This document shows, in pieces, positions 43,512 to 53,198 of a stretch of DNA of 64,000 nucleotides. This DNA is from Sphingobium sp. EP60837. GTDB lineage: Bacteria; Pseudomonadota; Alphaproteobacteria; Sphingomonadales; Sphingomonadaceae. The position numbers were made by a program, and so were the translations under genes. The notes under the pieces were generated by a model, which saw only the letters and a program-made list of their open reading frames with translations, was not told where the DNA came from and searched no databases. Position 1 is the stretch's first letter. Each line of letters opens with the position of its first letter. The DNA lies in the NCBI RefSeq assembly GCF_001658005.1, contig NZ_CP015986.1:434001-498000 (forward strand). The letters are read 5' to 3'.

Positions 43512-44189
43512 TTGTCCCTGCTCCATGACCGAGTTCTTTTTATTGATGGTGAAGCCATCATCATCGACAAGCCTGCTGGCCTGCCAGTGGATGCGCCGCG
43601 CGACGGGTCGCTGAGCCTGGAAAACCATCTTTCCTCGCTGACCTTCGGATTCCAGCGCTGGCCGCTGCCGGTGCATCGGCTAGACCGTGATACCAGCGGT
43701 TGCCTCCTCCTCGCGCGCAATCCCAAGGCGCATAAGCGCTACGCTGCAGCGTTCGAGGCCGGGACGGTCCAGAAACGCTATGTCGCAGTGGTAGAGGGCG
43801 TGCCGGAACTGGACAGCGGGACGATTGAATTGTCGCTCAAGAAAGTGAGCAGCGCAGCCAAGGGTTGGCGCATGATCGCGGCGAAGGATGGCAAGTCAGC
43901 CGTCACTGAATGGCGCAAACTGGCCGAAAATGATGGCCGCGCCCTTATCATCTTCACCCCGCGCACAGGCCGGACGCATCAGATCCGCGCTCATACCCTC
44001 CATGGTCTGGGCTTTGGCATCGCGGGAGACCCGGTTTATGGCACCGGCCATGGACCGATGCTGCTGCACAGCCGTTTTCTGAGCATCCCTCGTACCGGCA
44101 AGGCGCCGGCGGAGGCGACCGCTCCCCTGCCCGCCACCTTCACCGCGGCGGGGTTCGGTCCGGAGTATCTGGACGATGCCGGACTTTGA
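43512..44189 (+). CDS. RluA-family RNA pseudouridine synthase
   Basis: The 225-residue protein has the RluA catalytic HRLDRDTSG at 55-63 with the active Asp at 58, a VQKRYVAVVEG strand, RTGRTHQIRAHTLHGLG and a GDPVYG end motif. It lacks an S4 domain and so is of the short type. It modifies uridine in rRNA or tRNA, and the exact site cannot be told. No ATG suits. A TTG at 43512 gives a normal N-terminus, and the frame is open 36 codons further upstream. The arfB gene begins 14 bases before its stop. Confidence 0.88.
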   Translation: MSLLHDRVLFIDGEAIIIDKPAGLPVDAPRDGSLSLENHLSSLTFGFQRWPLPVHRLDRDTSGCLLLARNPKAHKRYAAAFEAGTVQKRYVAVVEGVPELDSGTIELSLKKVSSAAKGWRMIAAKDGKSAVTEWRKLAENDGRALIIFTPRTGRTHQIRAHTLHGLGFGIAGDPVYGTGHGPMLLHSRFLSIPRTGKAPAEATAPLPATFTAAGFGPEYLDDAGL

Positions 44190-44580
44190 TATTCCCGAAG
44201 ACGCGCTGGAAGAGCGTTTCATCACAGCGGGCGGTCCAGGCGGCCAGAATGTCAACAAGGTCGCCACGGCAGTGCAATTGCGTGTGGACCTCTACAAACT
44301 AGGGCTGCCAGTCCATGCCTTTCGCAAGATGAAGGAATTGGCGGGATCGCGGCTGACCTCCGGCGGAGAAGTCGTGATCCAGGCATCCCGTTTCCGTACG
44401 CAGGAAGCTAATCGCCAGGACGCGCGCGAGCGGCTGACCGACATGATCGCGCAAGCGCATCAGCGCGACGCCCGGCGGATCGCGACCAAGCCGGGAAAGG
44501 CCGCCAAGGCACGAAGGGTTGACGCGAAAAAGGCCCGAAGTTCAGTCAAACAGGGGCGCGGCAAAGTTCGTATGGATTAA
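44176..44580 (+). CDS. arfB: Alternative ribosome-rescue peptidyl-tRNA hydrolase ArfB
   Basis: ArfB (YaeJ/ICT1 type) enters ribosomes stalled on non-stop mRNA and hydrolyses peptidyl-tRNA. The 134-residue protein has GGPGGQNVNK at 19-28 with the catalytic GGQ. The basic C-terminal tail is rich in K, R and A (about 100-134) and would insert into the mRNA channel. Both hallmarks and the length match. It overlaps the pseudouridine synthase gene by 14 bases. Confidence 0.95.
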   Translation: MPDFDIPEDALEERFITAGGPGGQNVNKVATAVQLRVDLYKLGLPVHAFRKMKELAGSRLTSGGEVVIQASRFRTQEANRQDARERLTDMIAQAHQRDARRIATKPGKAAKARRVDAKKARSSVKQGRGKVRMD

Positions 44581-44658
44581 AAGCAACCCCAGCCTCTCTA
44601 GAACTTGGTCAGGATGACGGCCGCAGCGAGGGGTTTCCGAAGATGAGGTGGATGTAGC

Positions 44659-45144
44659 ATGTTCGACTTCTATCCCGCCGAGCAGGGCAGCAAGGTGGAA
44701 CTCTACCAAGACCTTCTCTCCGCCGCTGAAGCCGTGACCAGGGGCGAGCCGGACATCATCGCCAATATGGCCAATGTCGCTGCGCTGATCTGGCAATTTC
44801 TGCCGGACCTGAATTGGGCAGGCTTTTACCGCATGGTGGCCGATGAACTGGTGCTTGGCCCGTTCCAGGGCAAGCCCGCCTGCATCCGCATCGCCTTGGG
44901 GAAAGGCGTATGCGGTACCGCTGCCGCCACAGCTCAGACCCAACTGGTGAAGGACGTTCACAGCTTTCCCGGCCACATCGCCTGCGACGCCGCCAGCGCT
45001 TCGGAAATCGTGGTGCCGGTCATTGTGAAGGAACGCGTTATGGCAGTTCTCGATCTGGATAGCCCATCCCTCAGACGCTTCGATGTTGTCGATCAACAAG
45101 GCTTGGAGGCGCTGATCGCCAGGATCGGCACGCGGATCGCTTGA
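44659..45144 (+). CDS. msrC: Free methionine-(R)-sulfoxide reductase (GAF domain)
   Basis: The enzyme reduces free Met-R-SO using a GAF fold. The 161-residue protein has the three expected cysteines, C75 (GKPAC), C85 (KGVCG) and C109 (HIACDA). The last is the catalytic one by analogy with E. coli fRMsr. LDLDSP and an FDxxDQQGLEAL helix complete the family pattern. It lies downstream of arfB by 78 bases on the same strand. Confidence 0.94.
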   Translation: MFDFYPAEQGSKVELYQDLLSAAEAVTRGEPDIIANMANVAALIWQFLPDLNWAGFYRMVADELVLGPFQGKPACIRIALGKGVCGTAAATAQTQLVKDVHSFPGHIACDAASASEIVVPVIVKERVMAVLDLDSPSLRRFDVVDQQGLEALIARIGTRIA

Positions 45145-45274
45145 CCCGCGCTGCCTCGTTTCGGGACAAGGCAGCCGCGCTCAACGCGTGGATCGGCGGG
45201 GTTCACCATGCTAAACAAGCCGTTAACATTGCGGCCGGGTGATCGGCGTGAGGCAAGCAACGGGAGGTTTTGGC

Positions 45275-46126
45275 ATGCGGATCTGGAGCATCATGCTGGC
45301 GAGCGCGAGCATAGCGGTCGGCGCATCGGCCCCTGCATCAGCAGGCGAAGCCGTTTCGGCGGGCGCCGCACTGCCCGTGATGGGGAAGAGCTTCACCTCT
45401 CCCCGAGTCCGGCATGGCGGCATCCGTGGGGGATCGGCCGTGCATCGCTGGGGTCCGCGCTTTCAAGGGCGCTGGTTCGCGGGCTGGCATGCGCCGGGCG
45501 GCTGGACTGCTTACCGTCGGCCAGTCGTGGGCTATGTCTTGCCAAGCTATTGGATCAACCCTTCCTACCGCATCGGTAACTATGGCGGCTATGGCCTGCC
45601 CGCTCCGGTGGATGGTTACGGCTGGTCCCGCTATTATGATGACGCAGTGATGGTCGATCGGCACGGAAGAGTGCGGGATCATCGCAGTGATGTCGATTGG
45701 GATGCCCATGATGGCGGCGACTTGCCGCCCGGGGCACTCTATGACGACGACGTGACCGCACATGATGGCCCGCCACCGCCCCATGAATATGAGGGCCGCT
45801 GGACCGGGACTTGGACGGACGACAAAGGCCGGACGGTCAGCGGCGAATATGAAGGCCGCTTCGAAGGCGAAGCGCGGAGTAATTATGGCGTCGAATATGA
45901 TGCTCCACCCTATGCGGCTTCGCCCGCCGTCGTGCATCATAGCGGTCCCGGCCAGCCGGTCGTGACTACCACTCAGGCGCCGGGCTATATCGCAGGCGGC
46001 TATTATTATCCCGGCCCGACGACGACAACCGTCGTGGTTACCCCGACGATAACGGAAACCAGCTATGTGACCGAAGTCTCCTCGCACCGGCGTCATGGAG
46101 CCAAGCGACAGTGCAACTGCAAATAG
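45275..46126 (+). CDS. RcnB-like exported protein
   Basis: The 283-residue product has a signal peptide (about 1-23). An aromatic, Gly/Tyr/Arg-rich domain follows, with a GWTAYRRPVVGYVLPSYW and GLPAPVDGYGWSRYYDDAVMVDR pattern as in RcnB, a periplasmic protein linked to nickel/cobalt homeostasis in E. coli. The C-terminal half adds a GRWTGTW/GEYEGRFEGE repeat, a Thr/Val-rich strand and a CNCK end. It is much longer than RcnB, so the metal role is uncertain. I chose the ATG at 45275, where the signal peptide begins. Confidence 0.78.
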   Translation: MRIWSIMLASASIAVGASAPASAGEAVSAGAALPVMGKSFTSPRVRHGGIRGGSAVHRWGPRFQGRWFAGWHAPGGWTAYRRPVVGYVLPSYWINPSYRIGNYGGYGLPAPVDGYGWSRYYDDAVMVDRHGRVRDHRSDVDWDAHDGGDLPPGALYDDDVTAHDGPPPPHEYEGRWTGTWTDDKGRTVSGEYEGRFEGEARSNYGVEYDAPPYAASPAVVHHSGPGQPVVTTTQAPGYIAGGYYYPGPTTTTVVVTPTITETSYVTEVSSHRRHGAKRQCNCK

Positions 46127-46178
46127 CTCTGCTCGTTTAAGCCTGTCCGCGCCCCATGGCAGGACAGGAGGAAACGGC

Positions 46179-46556
46179 ATGATCCATCATGTGTCAGTCG
46201 GCACCAACGACGTCGATCGCGCGAGGGCCTTTTACGATCCGCTAATGGCGCTGCTCGGTTACCGCAACGTTCGCGATTATCCCCATTCGCTGGACTATGG
46301 CGTTACCGATGTGGTGTTCTGCGTCGAGACGCCGGTGAACGGGGAACGGGCCTCTGCCGGCAACGGGGTCCACATATGCTTCGAAGCGGCGGACCGAGAA
46401 ACAGTCCGGGAATTTTATCGCCTGGCTTTAAAACTGGGCGGGACTGACGAAGGAGCGCCGGGAACGCGCCCTAACTATGACGCCCACTATTATGGCGCGT
46501 TCGTCCGCGATCCGGATGGCAACAAGATTGAGGCGGTGACTTTCGTGGCGAAGTAA
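46179..46556 (+). CDS. VOC-family (glyoxalase/bleomycin-resistance fold) protein
   Basis: The 125-residue protein opens IHHVSVGTNDVDRARAFYDPLMALLGY and ends GAFVRDPDGNKIEAV, the two halves of a vicinal-oxygen-chelate fold with His and Glu metal ligands. An excellent AGGAGG site lies seven bases before the ATG. Substrates in this family range from methylglyoxal adducts to aromatics and cannot be assigned here. Confidence 0.92.
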   Translation: MIHHVSVGTNDVDRARAFYDPLMALLGYRNVRDYPHSLDYGVTDVVFCVETPVNGERASAGNGVHICFEAADRETVREFYRLALKLGGTDEGAPGTRPNYDAHYYGAFVRDPDGNKIEAVTFVAK

Positions 46557-46612
46557 GCTCAGCATGACGCGAGACATCGCAGTCCATTGCTAGCAGGACT
46601 AAGCTGACCGAG

Positions 46613-47431
46613 TTATTTCCGGAAAATCCCCGCTAGCTCGATCGGCAGCGGCGGCTCGTCCCGCGGCAAGACGACGCGGATGGCCTGCGCCTGCTCCTGC
46701 GGATCGAAGCGGACCCAACCGCTGCGGCTCAACTTTTCGAGCGGGCGGTAGCGGACCTTATATTGCATCCGCTGCGACCCTTCGACCCAATAGCCAAGAT
46801 AGACATAGGGCAACCCCGCCTTCGCCGCGCGCAGGATATGATCCATGATGATGAAGTTGCCGAGCCCCTTGCGATGCTCCGATTCGGTATCGAAGAAGCT
46901 GTAGATCATCGAAAGCCCGTCGCCCTGCCGATCGGTCAGGCATGCGCCTATCAGCTTGCCGGGCCGGCCGTTTTCGCCCGGCTCGCGATATTCGACGACA
47001 TGGCTCTCCACCGGGGTCTGCTCGACCATGTCGGCGAAATCCATCTCATCCATCTCGGTCATACCGCCGCCCGGATGGCGGGCGCGCAGATAGCGCTGGA
47101 GCAGTTCGAACTGCTCCTCGGTGGACCAGGGCTTGCACGCGGTAACGATGAGATCGCTGTTGCGGCGGATGAGCTTGCGCTGTGTCGCGTTCGGCGTGAA
47201 TTCACCAGCGACGACCCGGACTGACACACAGGCAGAGCAGTCCGCGCAGCTCGGACGATAGGCCACATTCTGGCTACGACGAAAACCGATGCGGCCGAGC
47301 GCGTCGTTCAGTTCCGACGCATTGTCGCCGTTCAACTCGGTGAACACCTTCCGCTCACTCCGGCCCGGCAGATAAGGGCATGGGCTGGGGTTTGTCACAA
47401 AGAAGCGCGGGAAACGAAATGGAGCGCTCAC
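46613..47431 (-). CDS. bpt: Aspartate/glutamate leucyltransferase (N-end rule)
   Basis: Bpt attaches Leu to proteins with N-terminal Asp or Glu, marking them for ClpAP through ClpS. The 272-residue protein has the cysteine-rich N-terminal site (SPCPYL and [16 protein letters not shown]). The GNAT-like C-terminal half has [23 protein letters not shown] and [22 protein letters not shown]. The start is a GTG. Length and motifs are normal. Confidence 0.94.
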   Translation of the reverse strand: MSAPFRFPRFFVTNPSPCPYLPGRSERKVFTELNGDNASELNDALGRIGFRRSQNVAYRPSCADCSACVSVRVVAGEFTPNATQRKLIRRNSDLIVTACKPWSTEEQFELLQRYLRARHPGGGMTEMDEMDFADMVEQTPVESHVVEYREPGENGRPGKLIGACLTDRQGDGLSMIYSFFDTESEHRKGLGNFIIMDHILRAAKAGLPYVYLGYWVEGSQRMQYKVRYRPLEKLSRSGWVRFDPQEQAQAIRVVLPRDEPPLPIELAGIFRK

Positions 47432-47553
47432 GCCACGGTCTCCGTCAAAACGCTGCGCGAAACTTGAGTCATGGACAGACTATGACGCCCGCAGCCTTCC
47501 ATGAAAAGGTCATTTACCACGAAAAAAATGCGTACTCCCGACGAGGCTCGCGA

Positions 47554-48801
47554 TCAGGCGACCTCGATCGGGGCGACCTCGTAACCTGCTTCACGAAGGG
47601 CGGCGATCAGGCGATCAAGATGATCGCCATCGCGGGTCTCGCACTCGACGTCGAGGCTCAAGCCCTTGGCCGGGAGGTTCGTGAAGATGCGCTGGTGTGA
47701 CAGCTCCAGGATGTTCACCGCTTCCTGGTCGAAAATGCGCGCGACGTGGAAAAGTGCCCCCGGTCGATCCTGAAGGATGATGCGCAGCCGCGCCAGACGG
47801 CCTGAGCGCGCCAAGTCACGCAGTAGCACGTTCGCCAGCAGGCGCGTATCGATATTGCCGCCGGTCAACACGAGGCCGACATTGCGGCCCACGAACATAT
47901 CCTTATGCGTGATCAGCGCCGCGAGGCCAGCGGCTCCCGCACCTTCCACCACCGTCTTTTCGATCTGGAGCAGCAGGCTGACCGCTTCCTCCAAATGACG
48001 CTCGCTGACCAGCAGTACGTCATCCGCCAGACGTTCGACGAAGCGGCGGGTGAGTTCGCCCGGCTCCTTCACCGCGATGCCTTCGGCGAGCGTGTCGCCG
48101 TCACAGGCGAGCTTCGCGCCCTTGATATGGCTGTACATCGACGGATAAAGCTCCGCCTGCACGCCATAAACCTTGATATCCGGCTTCATCGCCTTGGCAG
48201 CTGTTGCCATGCCGGAAAAGAGCCCGCCGCCGCCGATCGGGATGATCAGCGTATCGATCTCCGGCGCATCCTCCAGCATTTCCAGCGCGACAGTCCCCTG
48301 CCCCGCCATGATGTCAGGCTCGTCAAAGGGATGGACGAAGGTCAGCCCATGTTCCTTGGCAAGCTGGCGCGCATAGGTGCTGGCGTCGTCGAACTTCTCG
48401 CCGTGCAGCACCACGGTCGCGCCATGCCCTTGCGTCTGCGTGACCTTCACCGTCGGGGTGGTCACCGGCATGACGATCGTCACCGGCACGCCCAGTCGGC
48501 GACCATGATAGGCAAGGCCCTGCGCGTGATTGCCGGCTGAAGCAGCGATTACGCCCTTCTCCTTCGCCGCCTTCTCCAACTGAAGCAGGCGATTGAGCGC
48601 CCCGCGCTCCTTATAGGCGGCGGTGAACTGAAGATTTTCGAACTTCAGGAAAACCTTGCAACCAAACATCTCGGACAGCGTCTGGCTGACCAAAGTCGGC
48701 GTATGAACGACCGCGCCCGAAATCCGCACGCGCGCCGCCAATATGTCATCGACGGTAACGGGGAGCGGCATCGCGCTTTCAATCTTGCTCAAGGTGTTCA
48801 T
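47554..48801 (-). CDS. ilvA: Threonine ammonia-lyase with C-terminal ACT domain
   Basis: The PLP enzyme deaminates threonine to 2-oxobutanoate. The 415-residue protein has the cofactor lysine K64 in FTAAYKERG, SAGNHAQGLAYH, the GGGGLFSG phosphate-binding loop and a C-terminal ACT domain (about 335-410, RLRIILQDRPGALFHVARIF) that binds a regulatory amino acid. One ACT domain and this length fit the TdcB/short IlvA type. It may serve isoleucine synthesis or threonine breakdown. It is divergent from the next gene. Confidence 0.92.
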   Translation of the reverse strand: MNTLSKIESAMPLPVTVDDILAARVRISGAVVHTPTLVSQTLSEMFGCKVFLKFENLQFTAAYKERGALNRLLQLEKAAKEKGVIAASAGNHAQGLAYHGRRLGVPVTIVMPVTTPTVKVTQTQGHGATVVLHGEKFDDASTYARQLAKEHGLTFVHPFDEPDIMAGQGTVALEMLEDAPEIDTLIIPIGGGGLFSGMATAAKAMKPDIKVYGVQAELYPSMYSHIKGAKLACDGDTLAEGIAVKEPGELTRRFVERLADDVLLVSERHLEEAVSLLLQIEKTVVEGAGAAGLAALITHKDMFVGRNVGLVLTGGNIDTRLLANVLLRDLARSGRLARLRIILQDRPGALFHVARIFDQEAVNILELSHQRIFTNLPAKGLSLDVECETRDGDHLDRLIAALREAGYEVAPIEVA

Positions 48802-48898
48802 GGGGTCGCCCCTAGCTTAATTTTGCTGCGGAAGGAACTGGCCCTCATCGAAAACTCGCCCTATGGCAAAAGGCTACGCGGCTAACTGTACGAGGCAT

Positions 48899-49768
48899 AT
48901 GGCTAATATCGCGTTTATCGGTCTGGGCATCATGGGCGGCCCGATCGCCGGGCATCTGGCGAAGGCCGGGCACAAGCTGACCGTCTATAATCGCTCCATC
49001 GGCAAGGCGAAGCGCTGGGCGGAAGCCTATGGTGGCGCGGTCGCGGTGAGTCCCGCTAAAGCGGCCGAGGATGCCGAGATCGTCATCAGCTGCGTGGGCA
49101 CGGATGATGATCTGTCACAGGTCACGGTAGGCCGCGAAGGCGCATTCCGCACGATGAAGCCGGGCGGATTGTTCGTCGATCATACTACCGTGTCGGCGCG
49201 GATTGCACGGCAGTTGTTCGTGGAGGGCGAGAGCCGGGGCCTGCACTGCGTCGATGCACCGGTGTCGGGTGGCCAGGCAGGCGCGGAAAACGGAAGGCTC
49301 TCCATCATGTGCGGCGGCACGAAACCGGCAGTCGAAGCAGCGAAGATCGTCATGCAATCCTATGCCGCGCGTATTGTCCATGTCGGCGGCGCCGGATCGG
49401 GCCAGACCACCAAGATGGTGAACCAGATATGCATCGCCGGCGTTATCCAGGGCTTGTCGGAGGCGCTGCGCTTCGCCCAGGCGGCGGAGTTGGACCTCGA
49501 CAAGGTGTTCGAGGCCGTTTCGGGCGGGGCGGCGCAAAGCTGGCAGATGGACAACCGTTGGAAGACGATGGCCGAGGATAGTTTCGATTTCGGTTTCGCG
49601 ATCGATTGGATGCGCAAAGATCTGGGTCTGGCTCTGGAGGAAGCGCGCGCTAACGGCGCGACGCTGCCGGTCACAGCACTGGTCGATCAATTTTACGCCG
49701 ATGTGCAGGCGATGGGCGGCAACCGTCAGGATACAAGCGCGCTTGTGCGGCGGATCACACGGGCATGA
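48899..49768 (+). CDS. 3-Hydroxyisobutyrate dehydrogenase family oxidoreductase
   Basis: The 289-residue protein opens with a Rossmann motif FIGLGIMGGPIAGHL. It has FVDHTTVSARIAR, the substrate loop DAPVSGGQAGAENG and the catalytic lysine in GSGQTTKMVNQ. This is the beta-hydroxyacid dehydrogenase family. Substrates include 3-hydroxyisobutyrate, tartronate semialdehyde and gamma-hydroxybutyrate. The ATG at 48899 with GAGG upstream is preferred over an earlier in-frame ATG at 48863. Its stop overlaps the next gene by four bases. Confidence 0.9.
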   Translation: MANIAFIGLGIMGGPIAGHLAKAGHKLTVYNRSIGKAKRWAEAYGGAVAVSPAKAAEDAEIVISCVGTDDDLSQVTVGREGAFRTMKPGGLFVDHTTVSARIARQLFVEGESRGLHCVDAPVSGGQAGAENGRLSIMCGGTKPAVEAAKIVMQSYAARIVHVGGAGSGQTTKMVNQICIAGVIQGLSEALRFAQAAELDLDKVFEAVSGGAAQSWQMDNRWKTMAEDSFDFGFAIDWMRKDLGLALEEARANGATLPVTALVDQFYADVQAMGGNRQDTSALVRRITRA

Positions 49769-51459
49769 AGCGAGCTTTGTTGGCGGCGGTCGCCGCGCTT
49801 GTGTTGCCAGCGGCCGCCTTTGCGTCGGGCGTCATCGACAATGTGAACGGCATCGCTCTGGACTCGACCGGCAAGGTCGTTCGCTTTCGGGCACTGATTA
49901 TCGATGACGAGGGCAAGGTCGAAAGGCTGCTACCCGGCCGCTATGAAGCCCCGCCCCCCAAGAAGAAGCTGAAAAAGGGCGAGTCTTGGCCCAAGGGTCC
50001 CGACTTTCAACTGGACGGCGGCGGCAAGACGCTGATCCCCGGCTTCATCGATTCGCATGTCCATGTGATGGCGCTGGGCCTCTCCCAGATCACGCTCGAC
50101 CTGTCCACGGCGCGCTCATTGGCCGAAGCACAGGCCCGGATACGGGAATATGTAGCGGCCAATCCGGGACGTAAGTGGATCATCGGGACGGGCTGGAACC
50201 AGGATCTTTGGGGCCTCGGCCGCTTCCCCACCGCTGCCGAACTGGATGCAGTCGCGAGCGACGTGCCGGTGTGGCTGGAGCGCGTAGATGGCCATGCGGG
50301 CTGGGCCAACTCAGTGGCGATGCGCGCGGCCAACGTGACCGCCGCGAGCAAAGCGCCCCCAGGGGGCCGGATCGAGATGGCGGGCGGGAAGCCCTCCGGC
50401 GTCTTTATCGATAAGGCGATGGACCTCATCCAGCGTGCGGTCCCCGCGCCTGCGCCCAAGGACCGGGACATCGCGCTCGAGAAGGCACAGCAGCAATTGC
50501 TGGCGAACGGCGTCACCGCCATCGCCGACATGGGAACCAATATTGAGGATTGGCAGGCTTTCCGGCGATCGGCTGACCGGGGTGCATTGCGCGTCCGGAT
50601 CATCTCCTATGCGCTTGGCCTCGACAATATGGTGCTGATCGCCGGACCAGAGCCGACACCCTGGCTATATGACGACCATCTGCGGATGGGCGGGCTGAAG
50701 CTCGGGCTCGACGGCGCTCTGGGATCGCGCGGGGCATGGCTGAAGACGGATTATGCCGATGCCGCCGGGCAACGTGGCTATCCGCTGATCCCCGCCACCC
50801 AGTTGCGCAATGTCATGAGCCGTGCGGCGATGGACAATTTCCAGATCGCCGTAGATGCCACAGGGGACGCGGCGAACAGCGAATTGCTCGACGCGATCAC
50901 GGAACTCAGCGAGACCTACAAAGGCGATCGGCGCTGGAGAATCGAACATGCGGAGATCGTCGATCCCATCGACCTGCCCCGCTTTGGGCAGAATGCCGTC
51001 GTCGCGTCGATGCAACCTGCCCAGCAGCCATCCGACTGGCGCATGGCAGCGGCGCGGGTCGGCGAAGCACGGCTGAAGGGCGCCTATGCGTGGAAGGCCA
51101 TGACAGACAATCGCGTCCCTCTTGCGTTCGGATCGGGCGCACCGGGCCAGAGCGTCAATCCCTTCACCGGCATGGCCGTCGCGATGAGCCGGGAGGATGC
51201 GGCAGGCGAACCGGCTGGCGGATGGATGCCGCAGCAGCGCGTCAGCTTCGAAACCGCGCTCAACGCCTATACGCGCCAGGCGGCTTATGCGGCGTTTGCC
51301 GAGAAGCGATTCGGCAGCCTATTGCCGGGACAACGCGCGGACTTCCTGCTGATCGACCGGGATATCTCTCTTGCCCGCCCGGCGGACATACGCGCCGCCC
51401 AGGTGCTGGAAACATGGATCGGCGGAAAGCGCGTCTATATGAAGGGCGTCAAACCCTAA
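49765..51459 (+). CDS. YtcJ-type amidohydrolase, metal-site residues missing
   Basis: The 564-residue protein has a signal peptide (about 1-20) and an amidohydrolase-3 TIM barrel. PGFIDSHVHV keeps H98 and H100, and WRIEHAEIV keeps H395. Three other positions that normally carry active-site residues are changed. The HAIGD-type motif reads VDATGD (D364), the QPxH motif reads QPAQ (Q420) and the GSDxPV motif reads GSGAPG (G458). The fold and flanking residues are otherwise well kept, so it may be an inactive or repurposed pseudoenzyme in the periplasm. It overlaps the preceding dehydrogenase gene by four bases. Confidence 0.85.
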   Translation: MKRALLAAVAALVLPAAAFASGVIDNVNGIALDSTGKVVRFRALIIDDEGKVERLLPGRYEAPPPKKKLKKGESWPKGPDFQLDGGGKTLIPGFIDSHVHVMALGLSQITLDLSTARSLAEAQARIREYVAANPGRKWIIGTGWNQDLWGLGRFPTAAELDAVASDVPVWLERVDGHAGWANSVAMRAANVTAASKAPPGGRIEMAGGKPSGVFIDKAMDLIQRAVPAPAPKDRDIALEKAQQQLLANGVTAIADMGTNIEDWQAFRRSADRGALRVRIISYALGLDNMVLIAGPEPTPWLYDDHLRMGGLKLGLDGALGSRGAWLKTDYADAAGQRGYPLIPATQLRNVMSRAAMDNFQIAVDATGDAANSELLDAITELSETYKGDRRWRIEHAEIVDPIDLPRFGQNAVVASMQPAQQPSDWRMAAARVGEARLKGAYAWKAMTDNRVPLAFGSGAPGQSVNPFTGMAVAMSREDAAGEPAGGWMPQQRVSFETALNAYTRQAAYAAFAEKRFGSLLPGQRADFLLIDRDISLARPADIRAAQVLETWIGGKRVYMKGVKP

Positions 51460-53198
51460 AGCACATCGCCCGAGGCATTGAACGCGTCCTCGATCGTCTC
51501 GGGCAGAGGCGGCAGCACCGGCTTGTCGCACCCTTCCGCCTTCATATGCGCACGCAGCGCGTCCATGCGGCCCAGGTTCCACCGGGCCAGCGGCACACCC
51601 AGCGGACGGAACTCGGCGCGGTCGAACAGTTCGACCACATAATGCTCGCAAAGCTCATCGACCTGATTCAGCGTAAGCATGCCAAGGTTCATGACCATTG
51701 GCCGTCCCGGCACGCCATCGCGCCCGCGCACCAGATCGGTAACGTAAAGTCCGCCGCGCGGATCGACGAGCACGACATCGGCCTTGGAAGCGTCGATCAT
51801 GCGATGGCTGGCGGCATAGGGCGCAACGAAAACATGCGTGCGCCAGACGAGAAACGCACTCATGACTAGAGTGATCACCACGCCAAGATAGAGCGACCGC
51901 ATCGCCGCCGGACGGAAGCGCGCCCATCCCAGCCCTGCCAGCAGGCAGAAGGGACCGATAAAACCATGGGCGTAGCGAAAGCCCCAGCCATAGCCCTGCG
52001 CCAGAGCCAATGCACAACCCGCGAAACAGCCGAGCGCCAGCGGCAGGGCGATTTCCTGCCCCCTTAAAGCACTGCGCCAGCGCATCGCGAAGACGCCGAG
52101 CGTCGCCAACGGCACCATCAGGATATTGTTCCAGGCGACGAAGCGGCTGAGGTTGACCAGCGGCTGCCATCGATCACCCAGCCGCTCGAACAGGCTGCCG
52201 ACTTTGTCCGCAACGCCCGCCGACGGACGGACATCGGCGGCCGGGCCAAGCGATTGCACCAGAAATCCGGGCCACAGCTTGGCCCATACAATCACGATGG
52301 CGGCGAGGACGACGATATGGAACGCCGCAGCCGTCCAGCGCCGGGCAAGCAGCATCCAAAGGATGAAAGGCGCAATGAAGATCGGGGGGAAGTGCCATTG
52401 ATGCAGCCCAGCCGCCAACACCGCCACGGCCCCGGCGCTGACATGACCAATGACTCCGCCGCGCAGGACCAGCGCCAGCCAGATCATGTTGAGTGCGAAA
52501 TGCCCGGTCATGGCATAGGGGGTCATCGCCGTGACCCAAAGCTGTGCGGAAGACAGGCCCAGCAGCATCGTTACCCATACCGCGTCGCGCCGAGTGGGAA
52601 AAAGATGCAGCGCCACGCGCCACAGCGCGAACAAGCCAGCCATCAGCAGCGCCGGACCCGCAAGATTTGGATCTCCCAACTGCCAGAAAAGCGCCTGGAT
52701 CGCGCTGTTCACTGGCAGATATGCGGCCGTCCAGTAATCAGCCGCGCCGAAGGGCGAGAAAAACTCTGGCATGATCGCGCGGCGATAGGCTTCCCACTCC
52801 GCCGGTATGGGCCGGGCGAACAGACCTTCGCGCATATAAGCGGCGGCAAAGCGGGCGACCTCTTCATCCCGCGAGATCGAATAATTCTGAAACAGCCAAT
52901 AATGCCCGGCCCAGGCGATCAGCCCGAACAAAAGGATCAGCGGCACGATAACCCGGGCGCGTGGCGCGGGCAGGCGCAGGCCCATCCCTTCGGCAAAAGG
53001 CGCAGCGAGCGTCAACAGCAGAAGCCCGCCCAAAAGCGCGGGGAAATCCTGATCCAGAAAAAGGATGACGGCAAGGCTGATGCCCTGACGATAGGTAACG
53101 TGCCACAAGAATGTCGCGCCCAGCCATAATGTCAGGCCGATTGCGCCCGCCAGCAACAGACGGCGGGCATCGACAGGCCGGGCGGGCGGAACGTACAT
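51456..53198 (-). CDS. Multi-pass GT-C-like membrane protein of the exopolysaccharide locus
   Basis: The 580-residue protein has about eleven hydrophobic helices, then a soluble C-terminal region from about 450. The first long loop contains YSISRDEEVARFAAAYM, recalling the acidic DE motif of GT-C glycosyltransferases that use polyprenyl-phosphate sugars outside the inner membrane. No closer family is recognised. The ATG directly follows the stop of the FkbM gene, making it the last gene of the operon, and it ends overlapping the convergent amidohydrolase gene by four bases. Confidence 0.72.
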   Translation of the reverse strand: MYVPPARPVDARRLLLAGAIGLTLWLGATFLWHVTYRQGISLAVILFLDQDFPALLGGLLLLTLAAPFAEGMGLRLPAPRARVIVPLILLFGLIAWAGHYWLFQNYSISRDEEVARFAAAYMREGLFARPIPAEWEAYRRAIMPEFFSPFGAADYWTAAYLPVNSAIQALFWQLGDPNLAGPALLMAGLFALWRVALHLFPTRRDAVWVTMLLGLSSAQLWVTAMTPYAMTGHFALNMIWLALVLRGGVIGHVSAGAVAVLAAGLHQWHFPPIFIAPFILWMLLARRWTAAAFHIVVLAAIVIVWAKLWPGFLVQSLGPAADVRPSAGVADKVGSLFERLGDRWQPLVNLSRFVAWNNILMVPLATLGVFAMRWRSALRGQEIALPLALGCFAGCALALAQGYGWGFRYAHGFIGPFCLLAGLGWARFRPAAMRSLYLGVVITLVMSAFLVWRTHVFVAPYAASHRMIDASKADVVLVDPRGGLYVTDLVRGRDGVPGRPMVMNLGMLTLNQVDELCEHYVVELFDRAEFRPLGVPLARWNLGRMDALRAHMKAEGCDKPVLPPLPETIEDAFNASGDVL

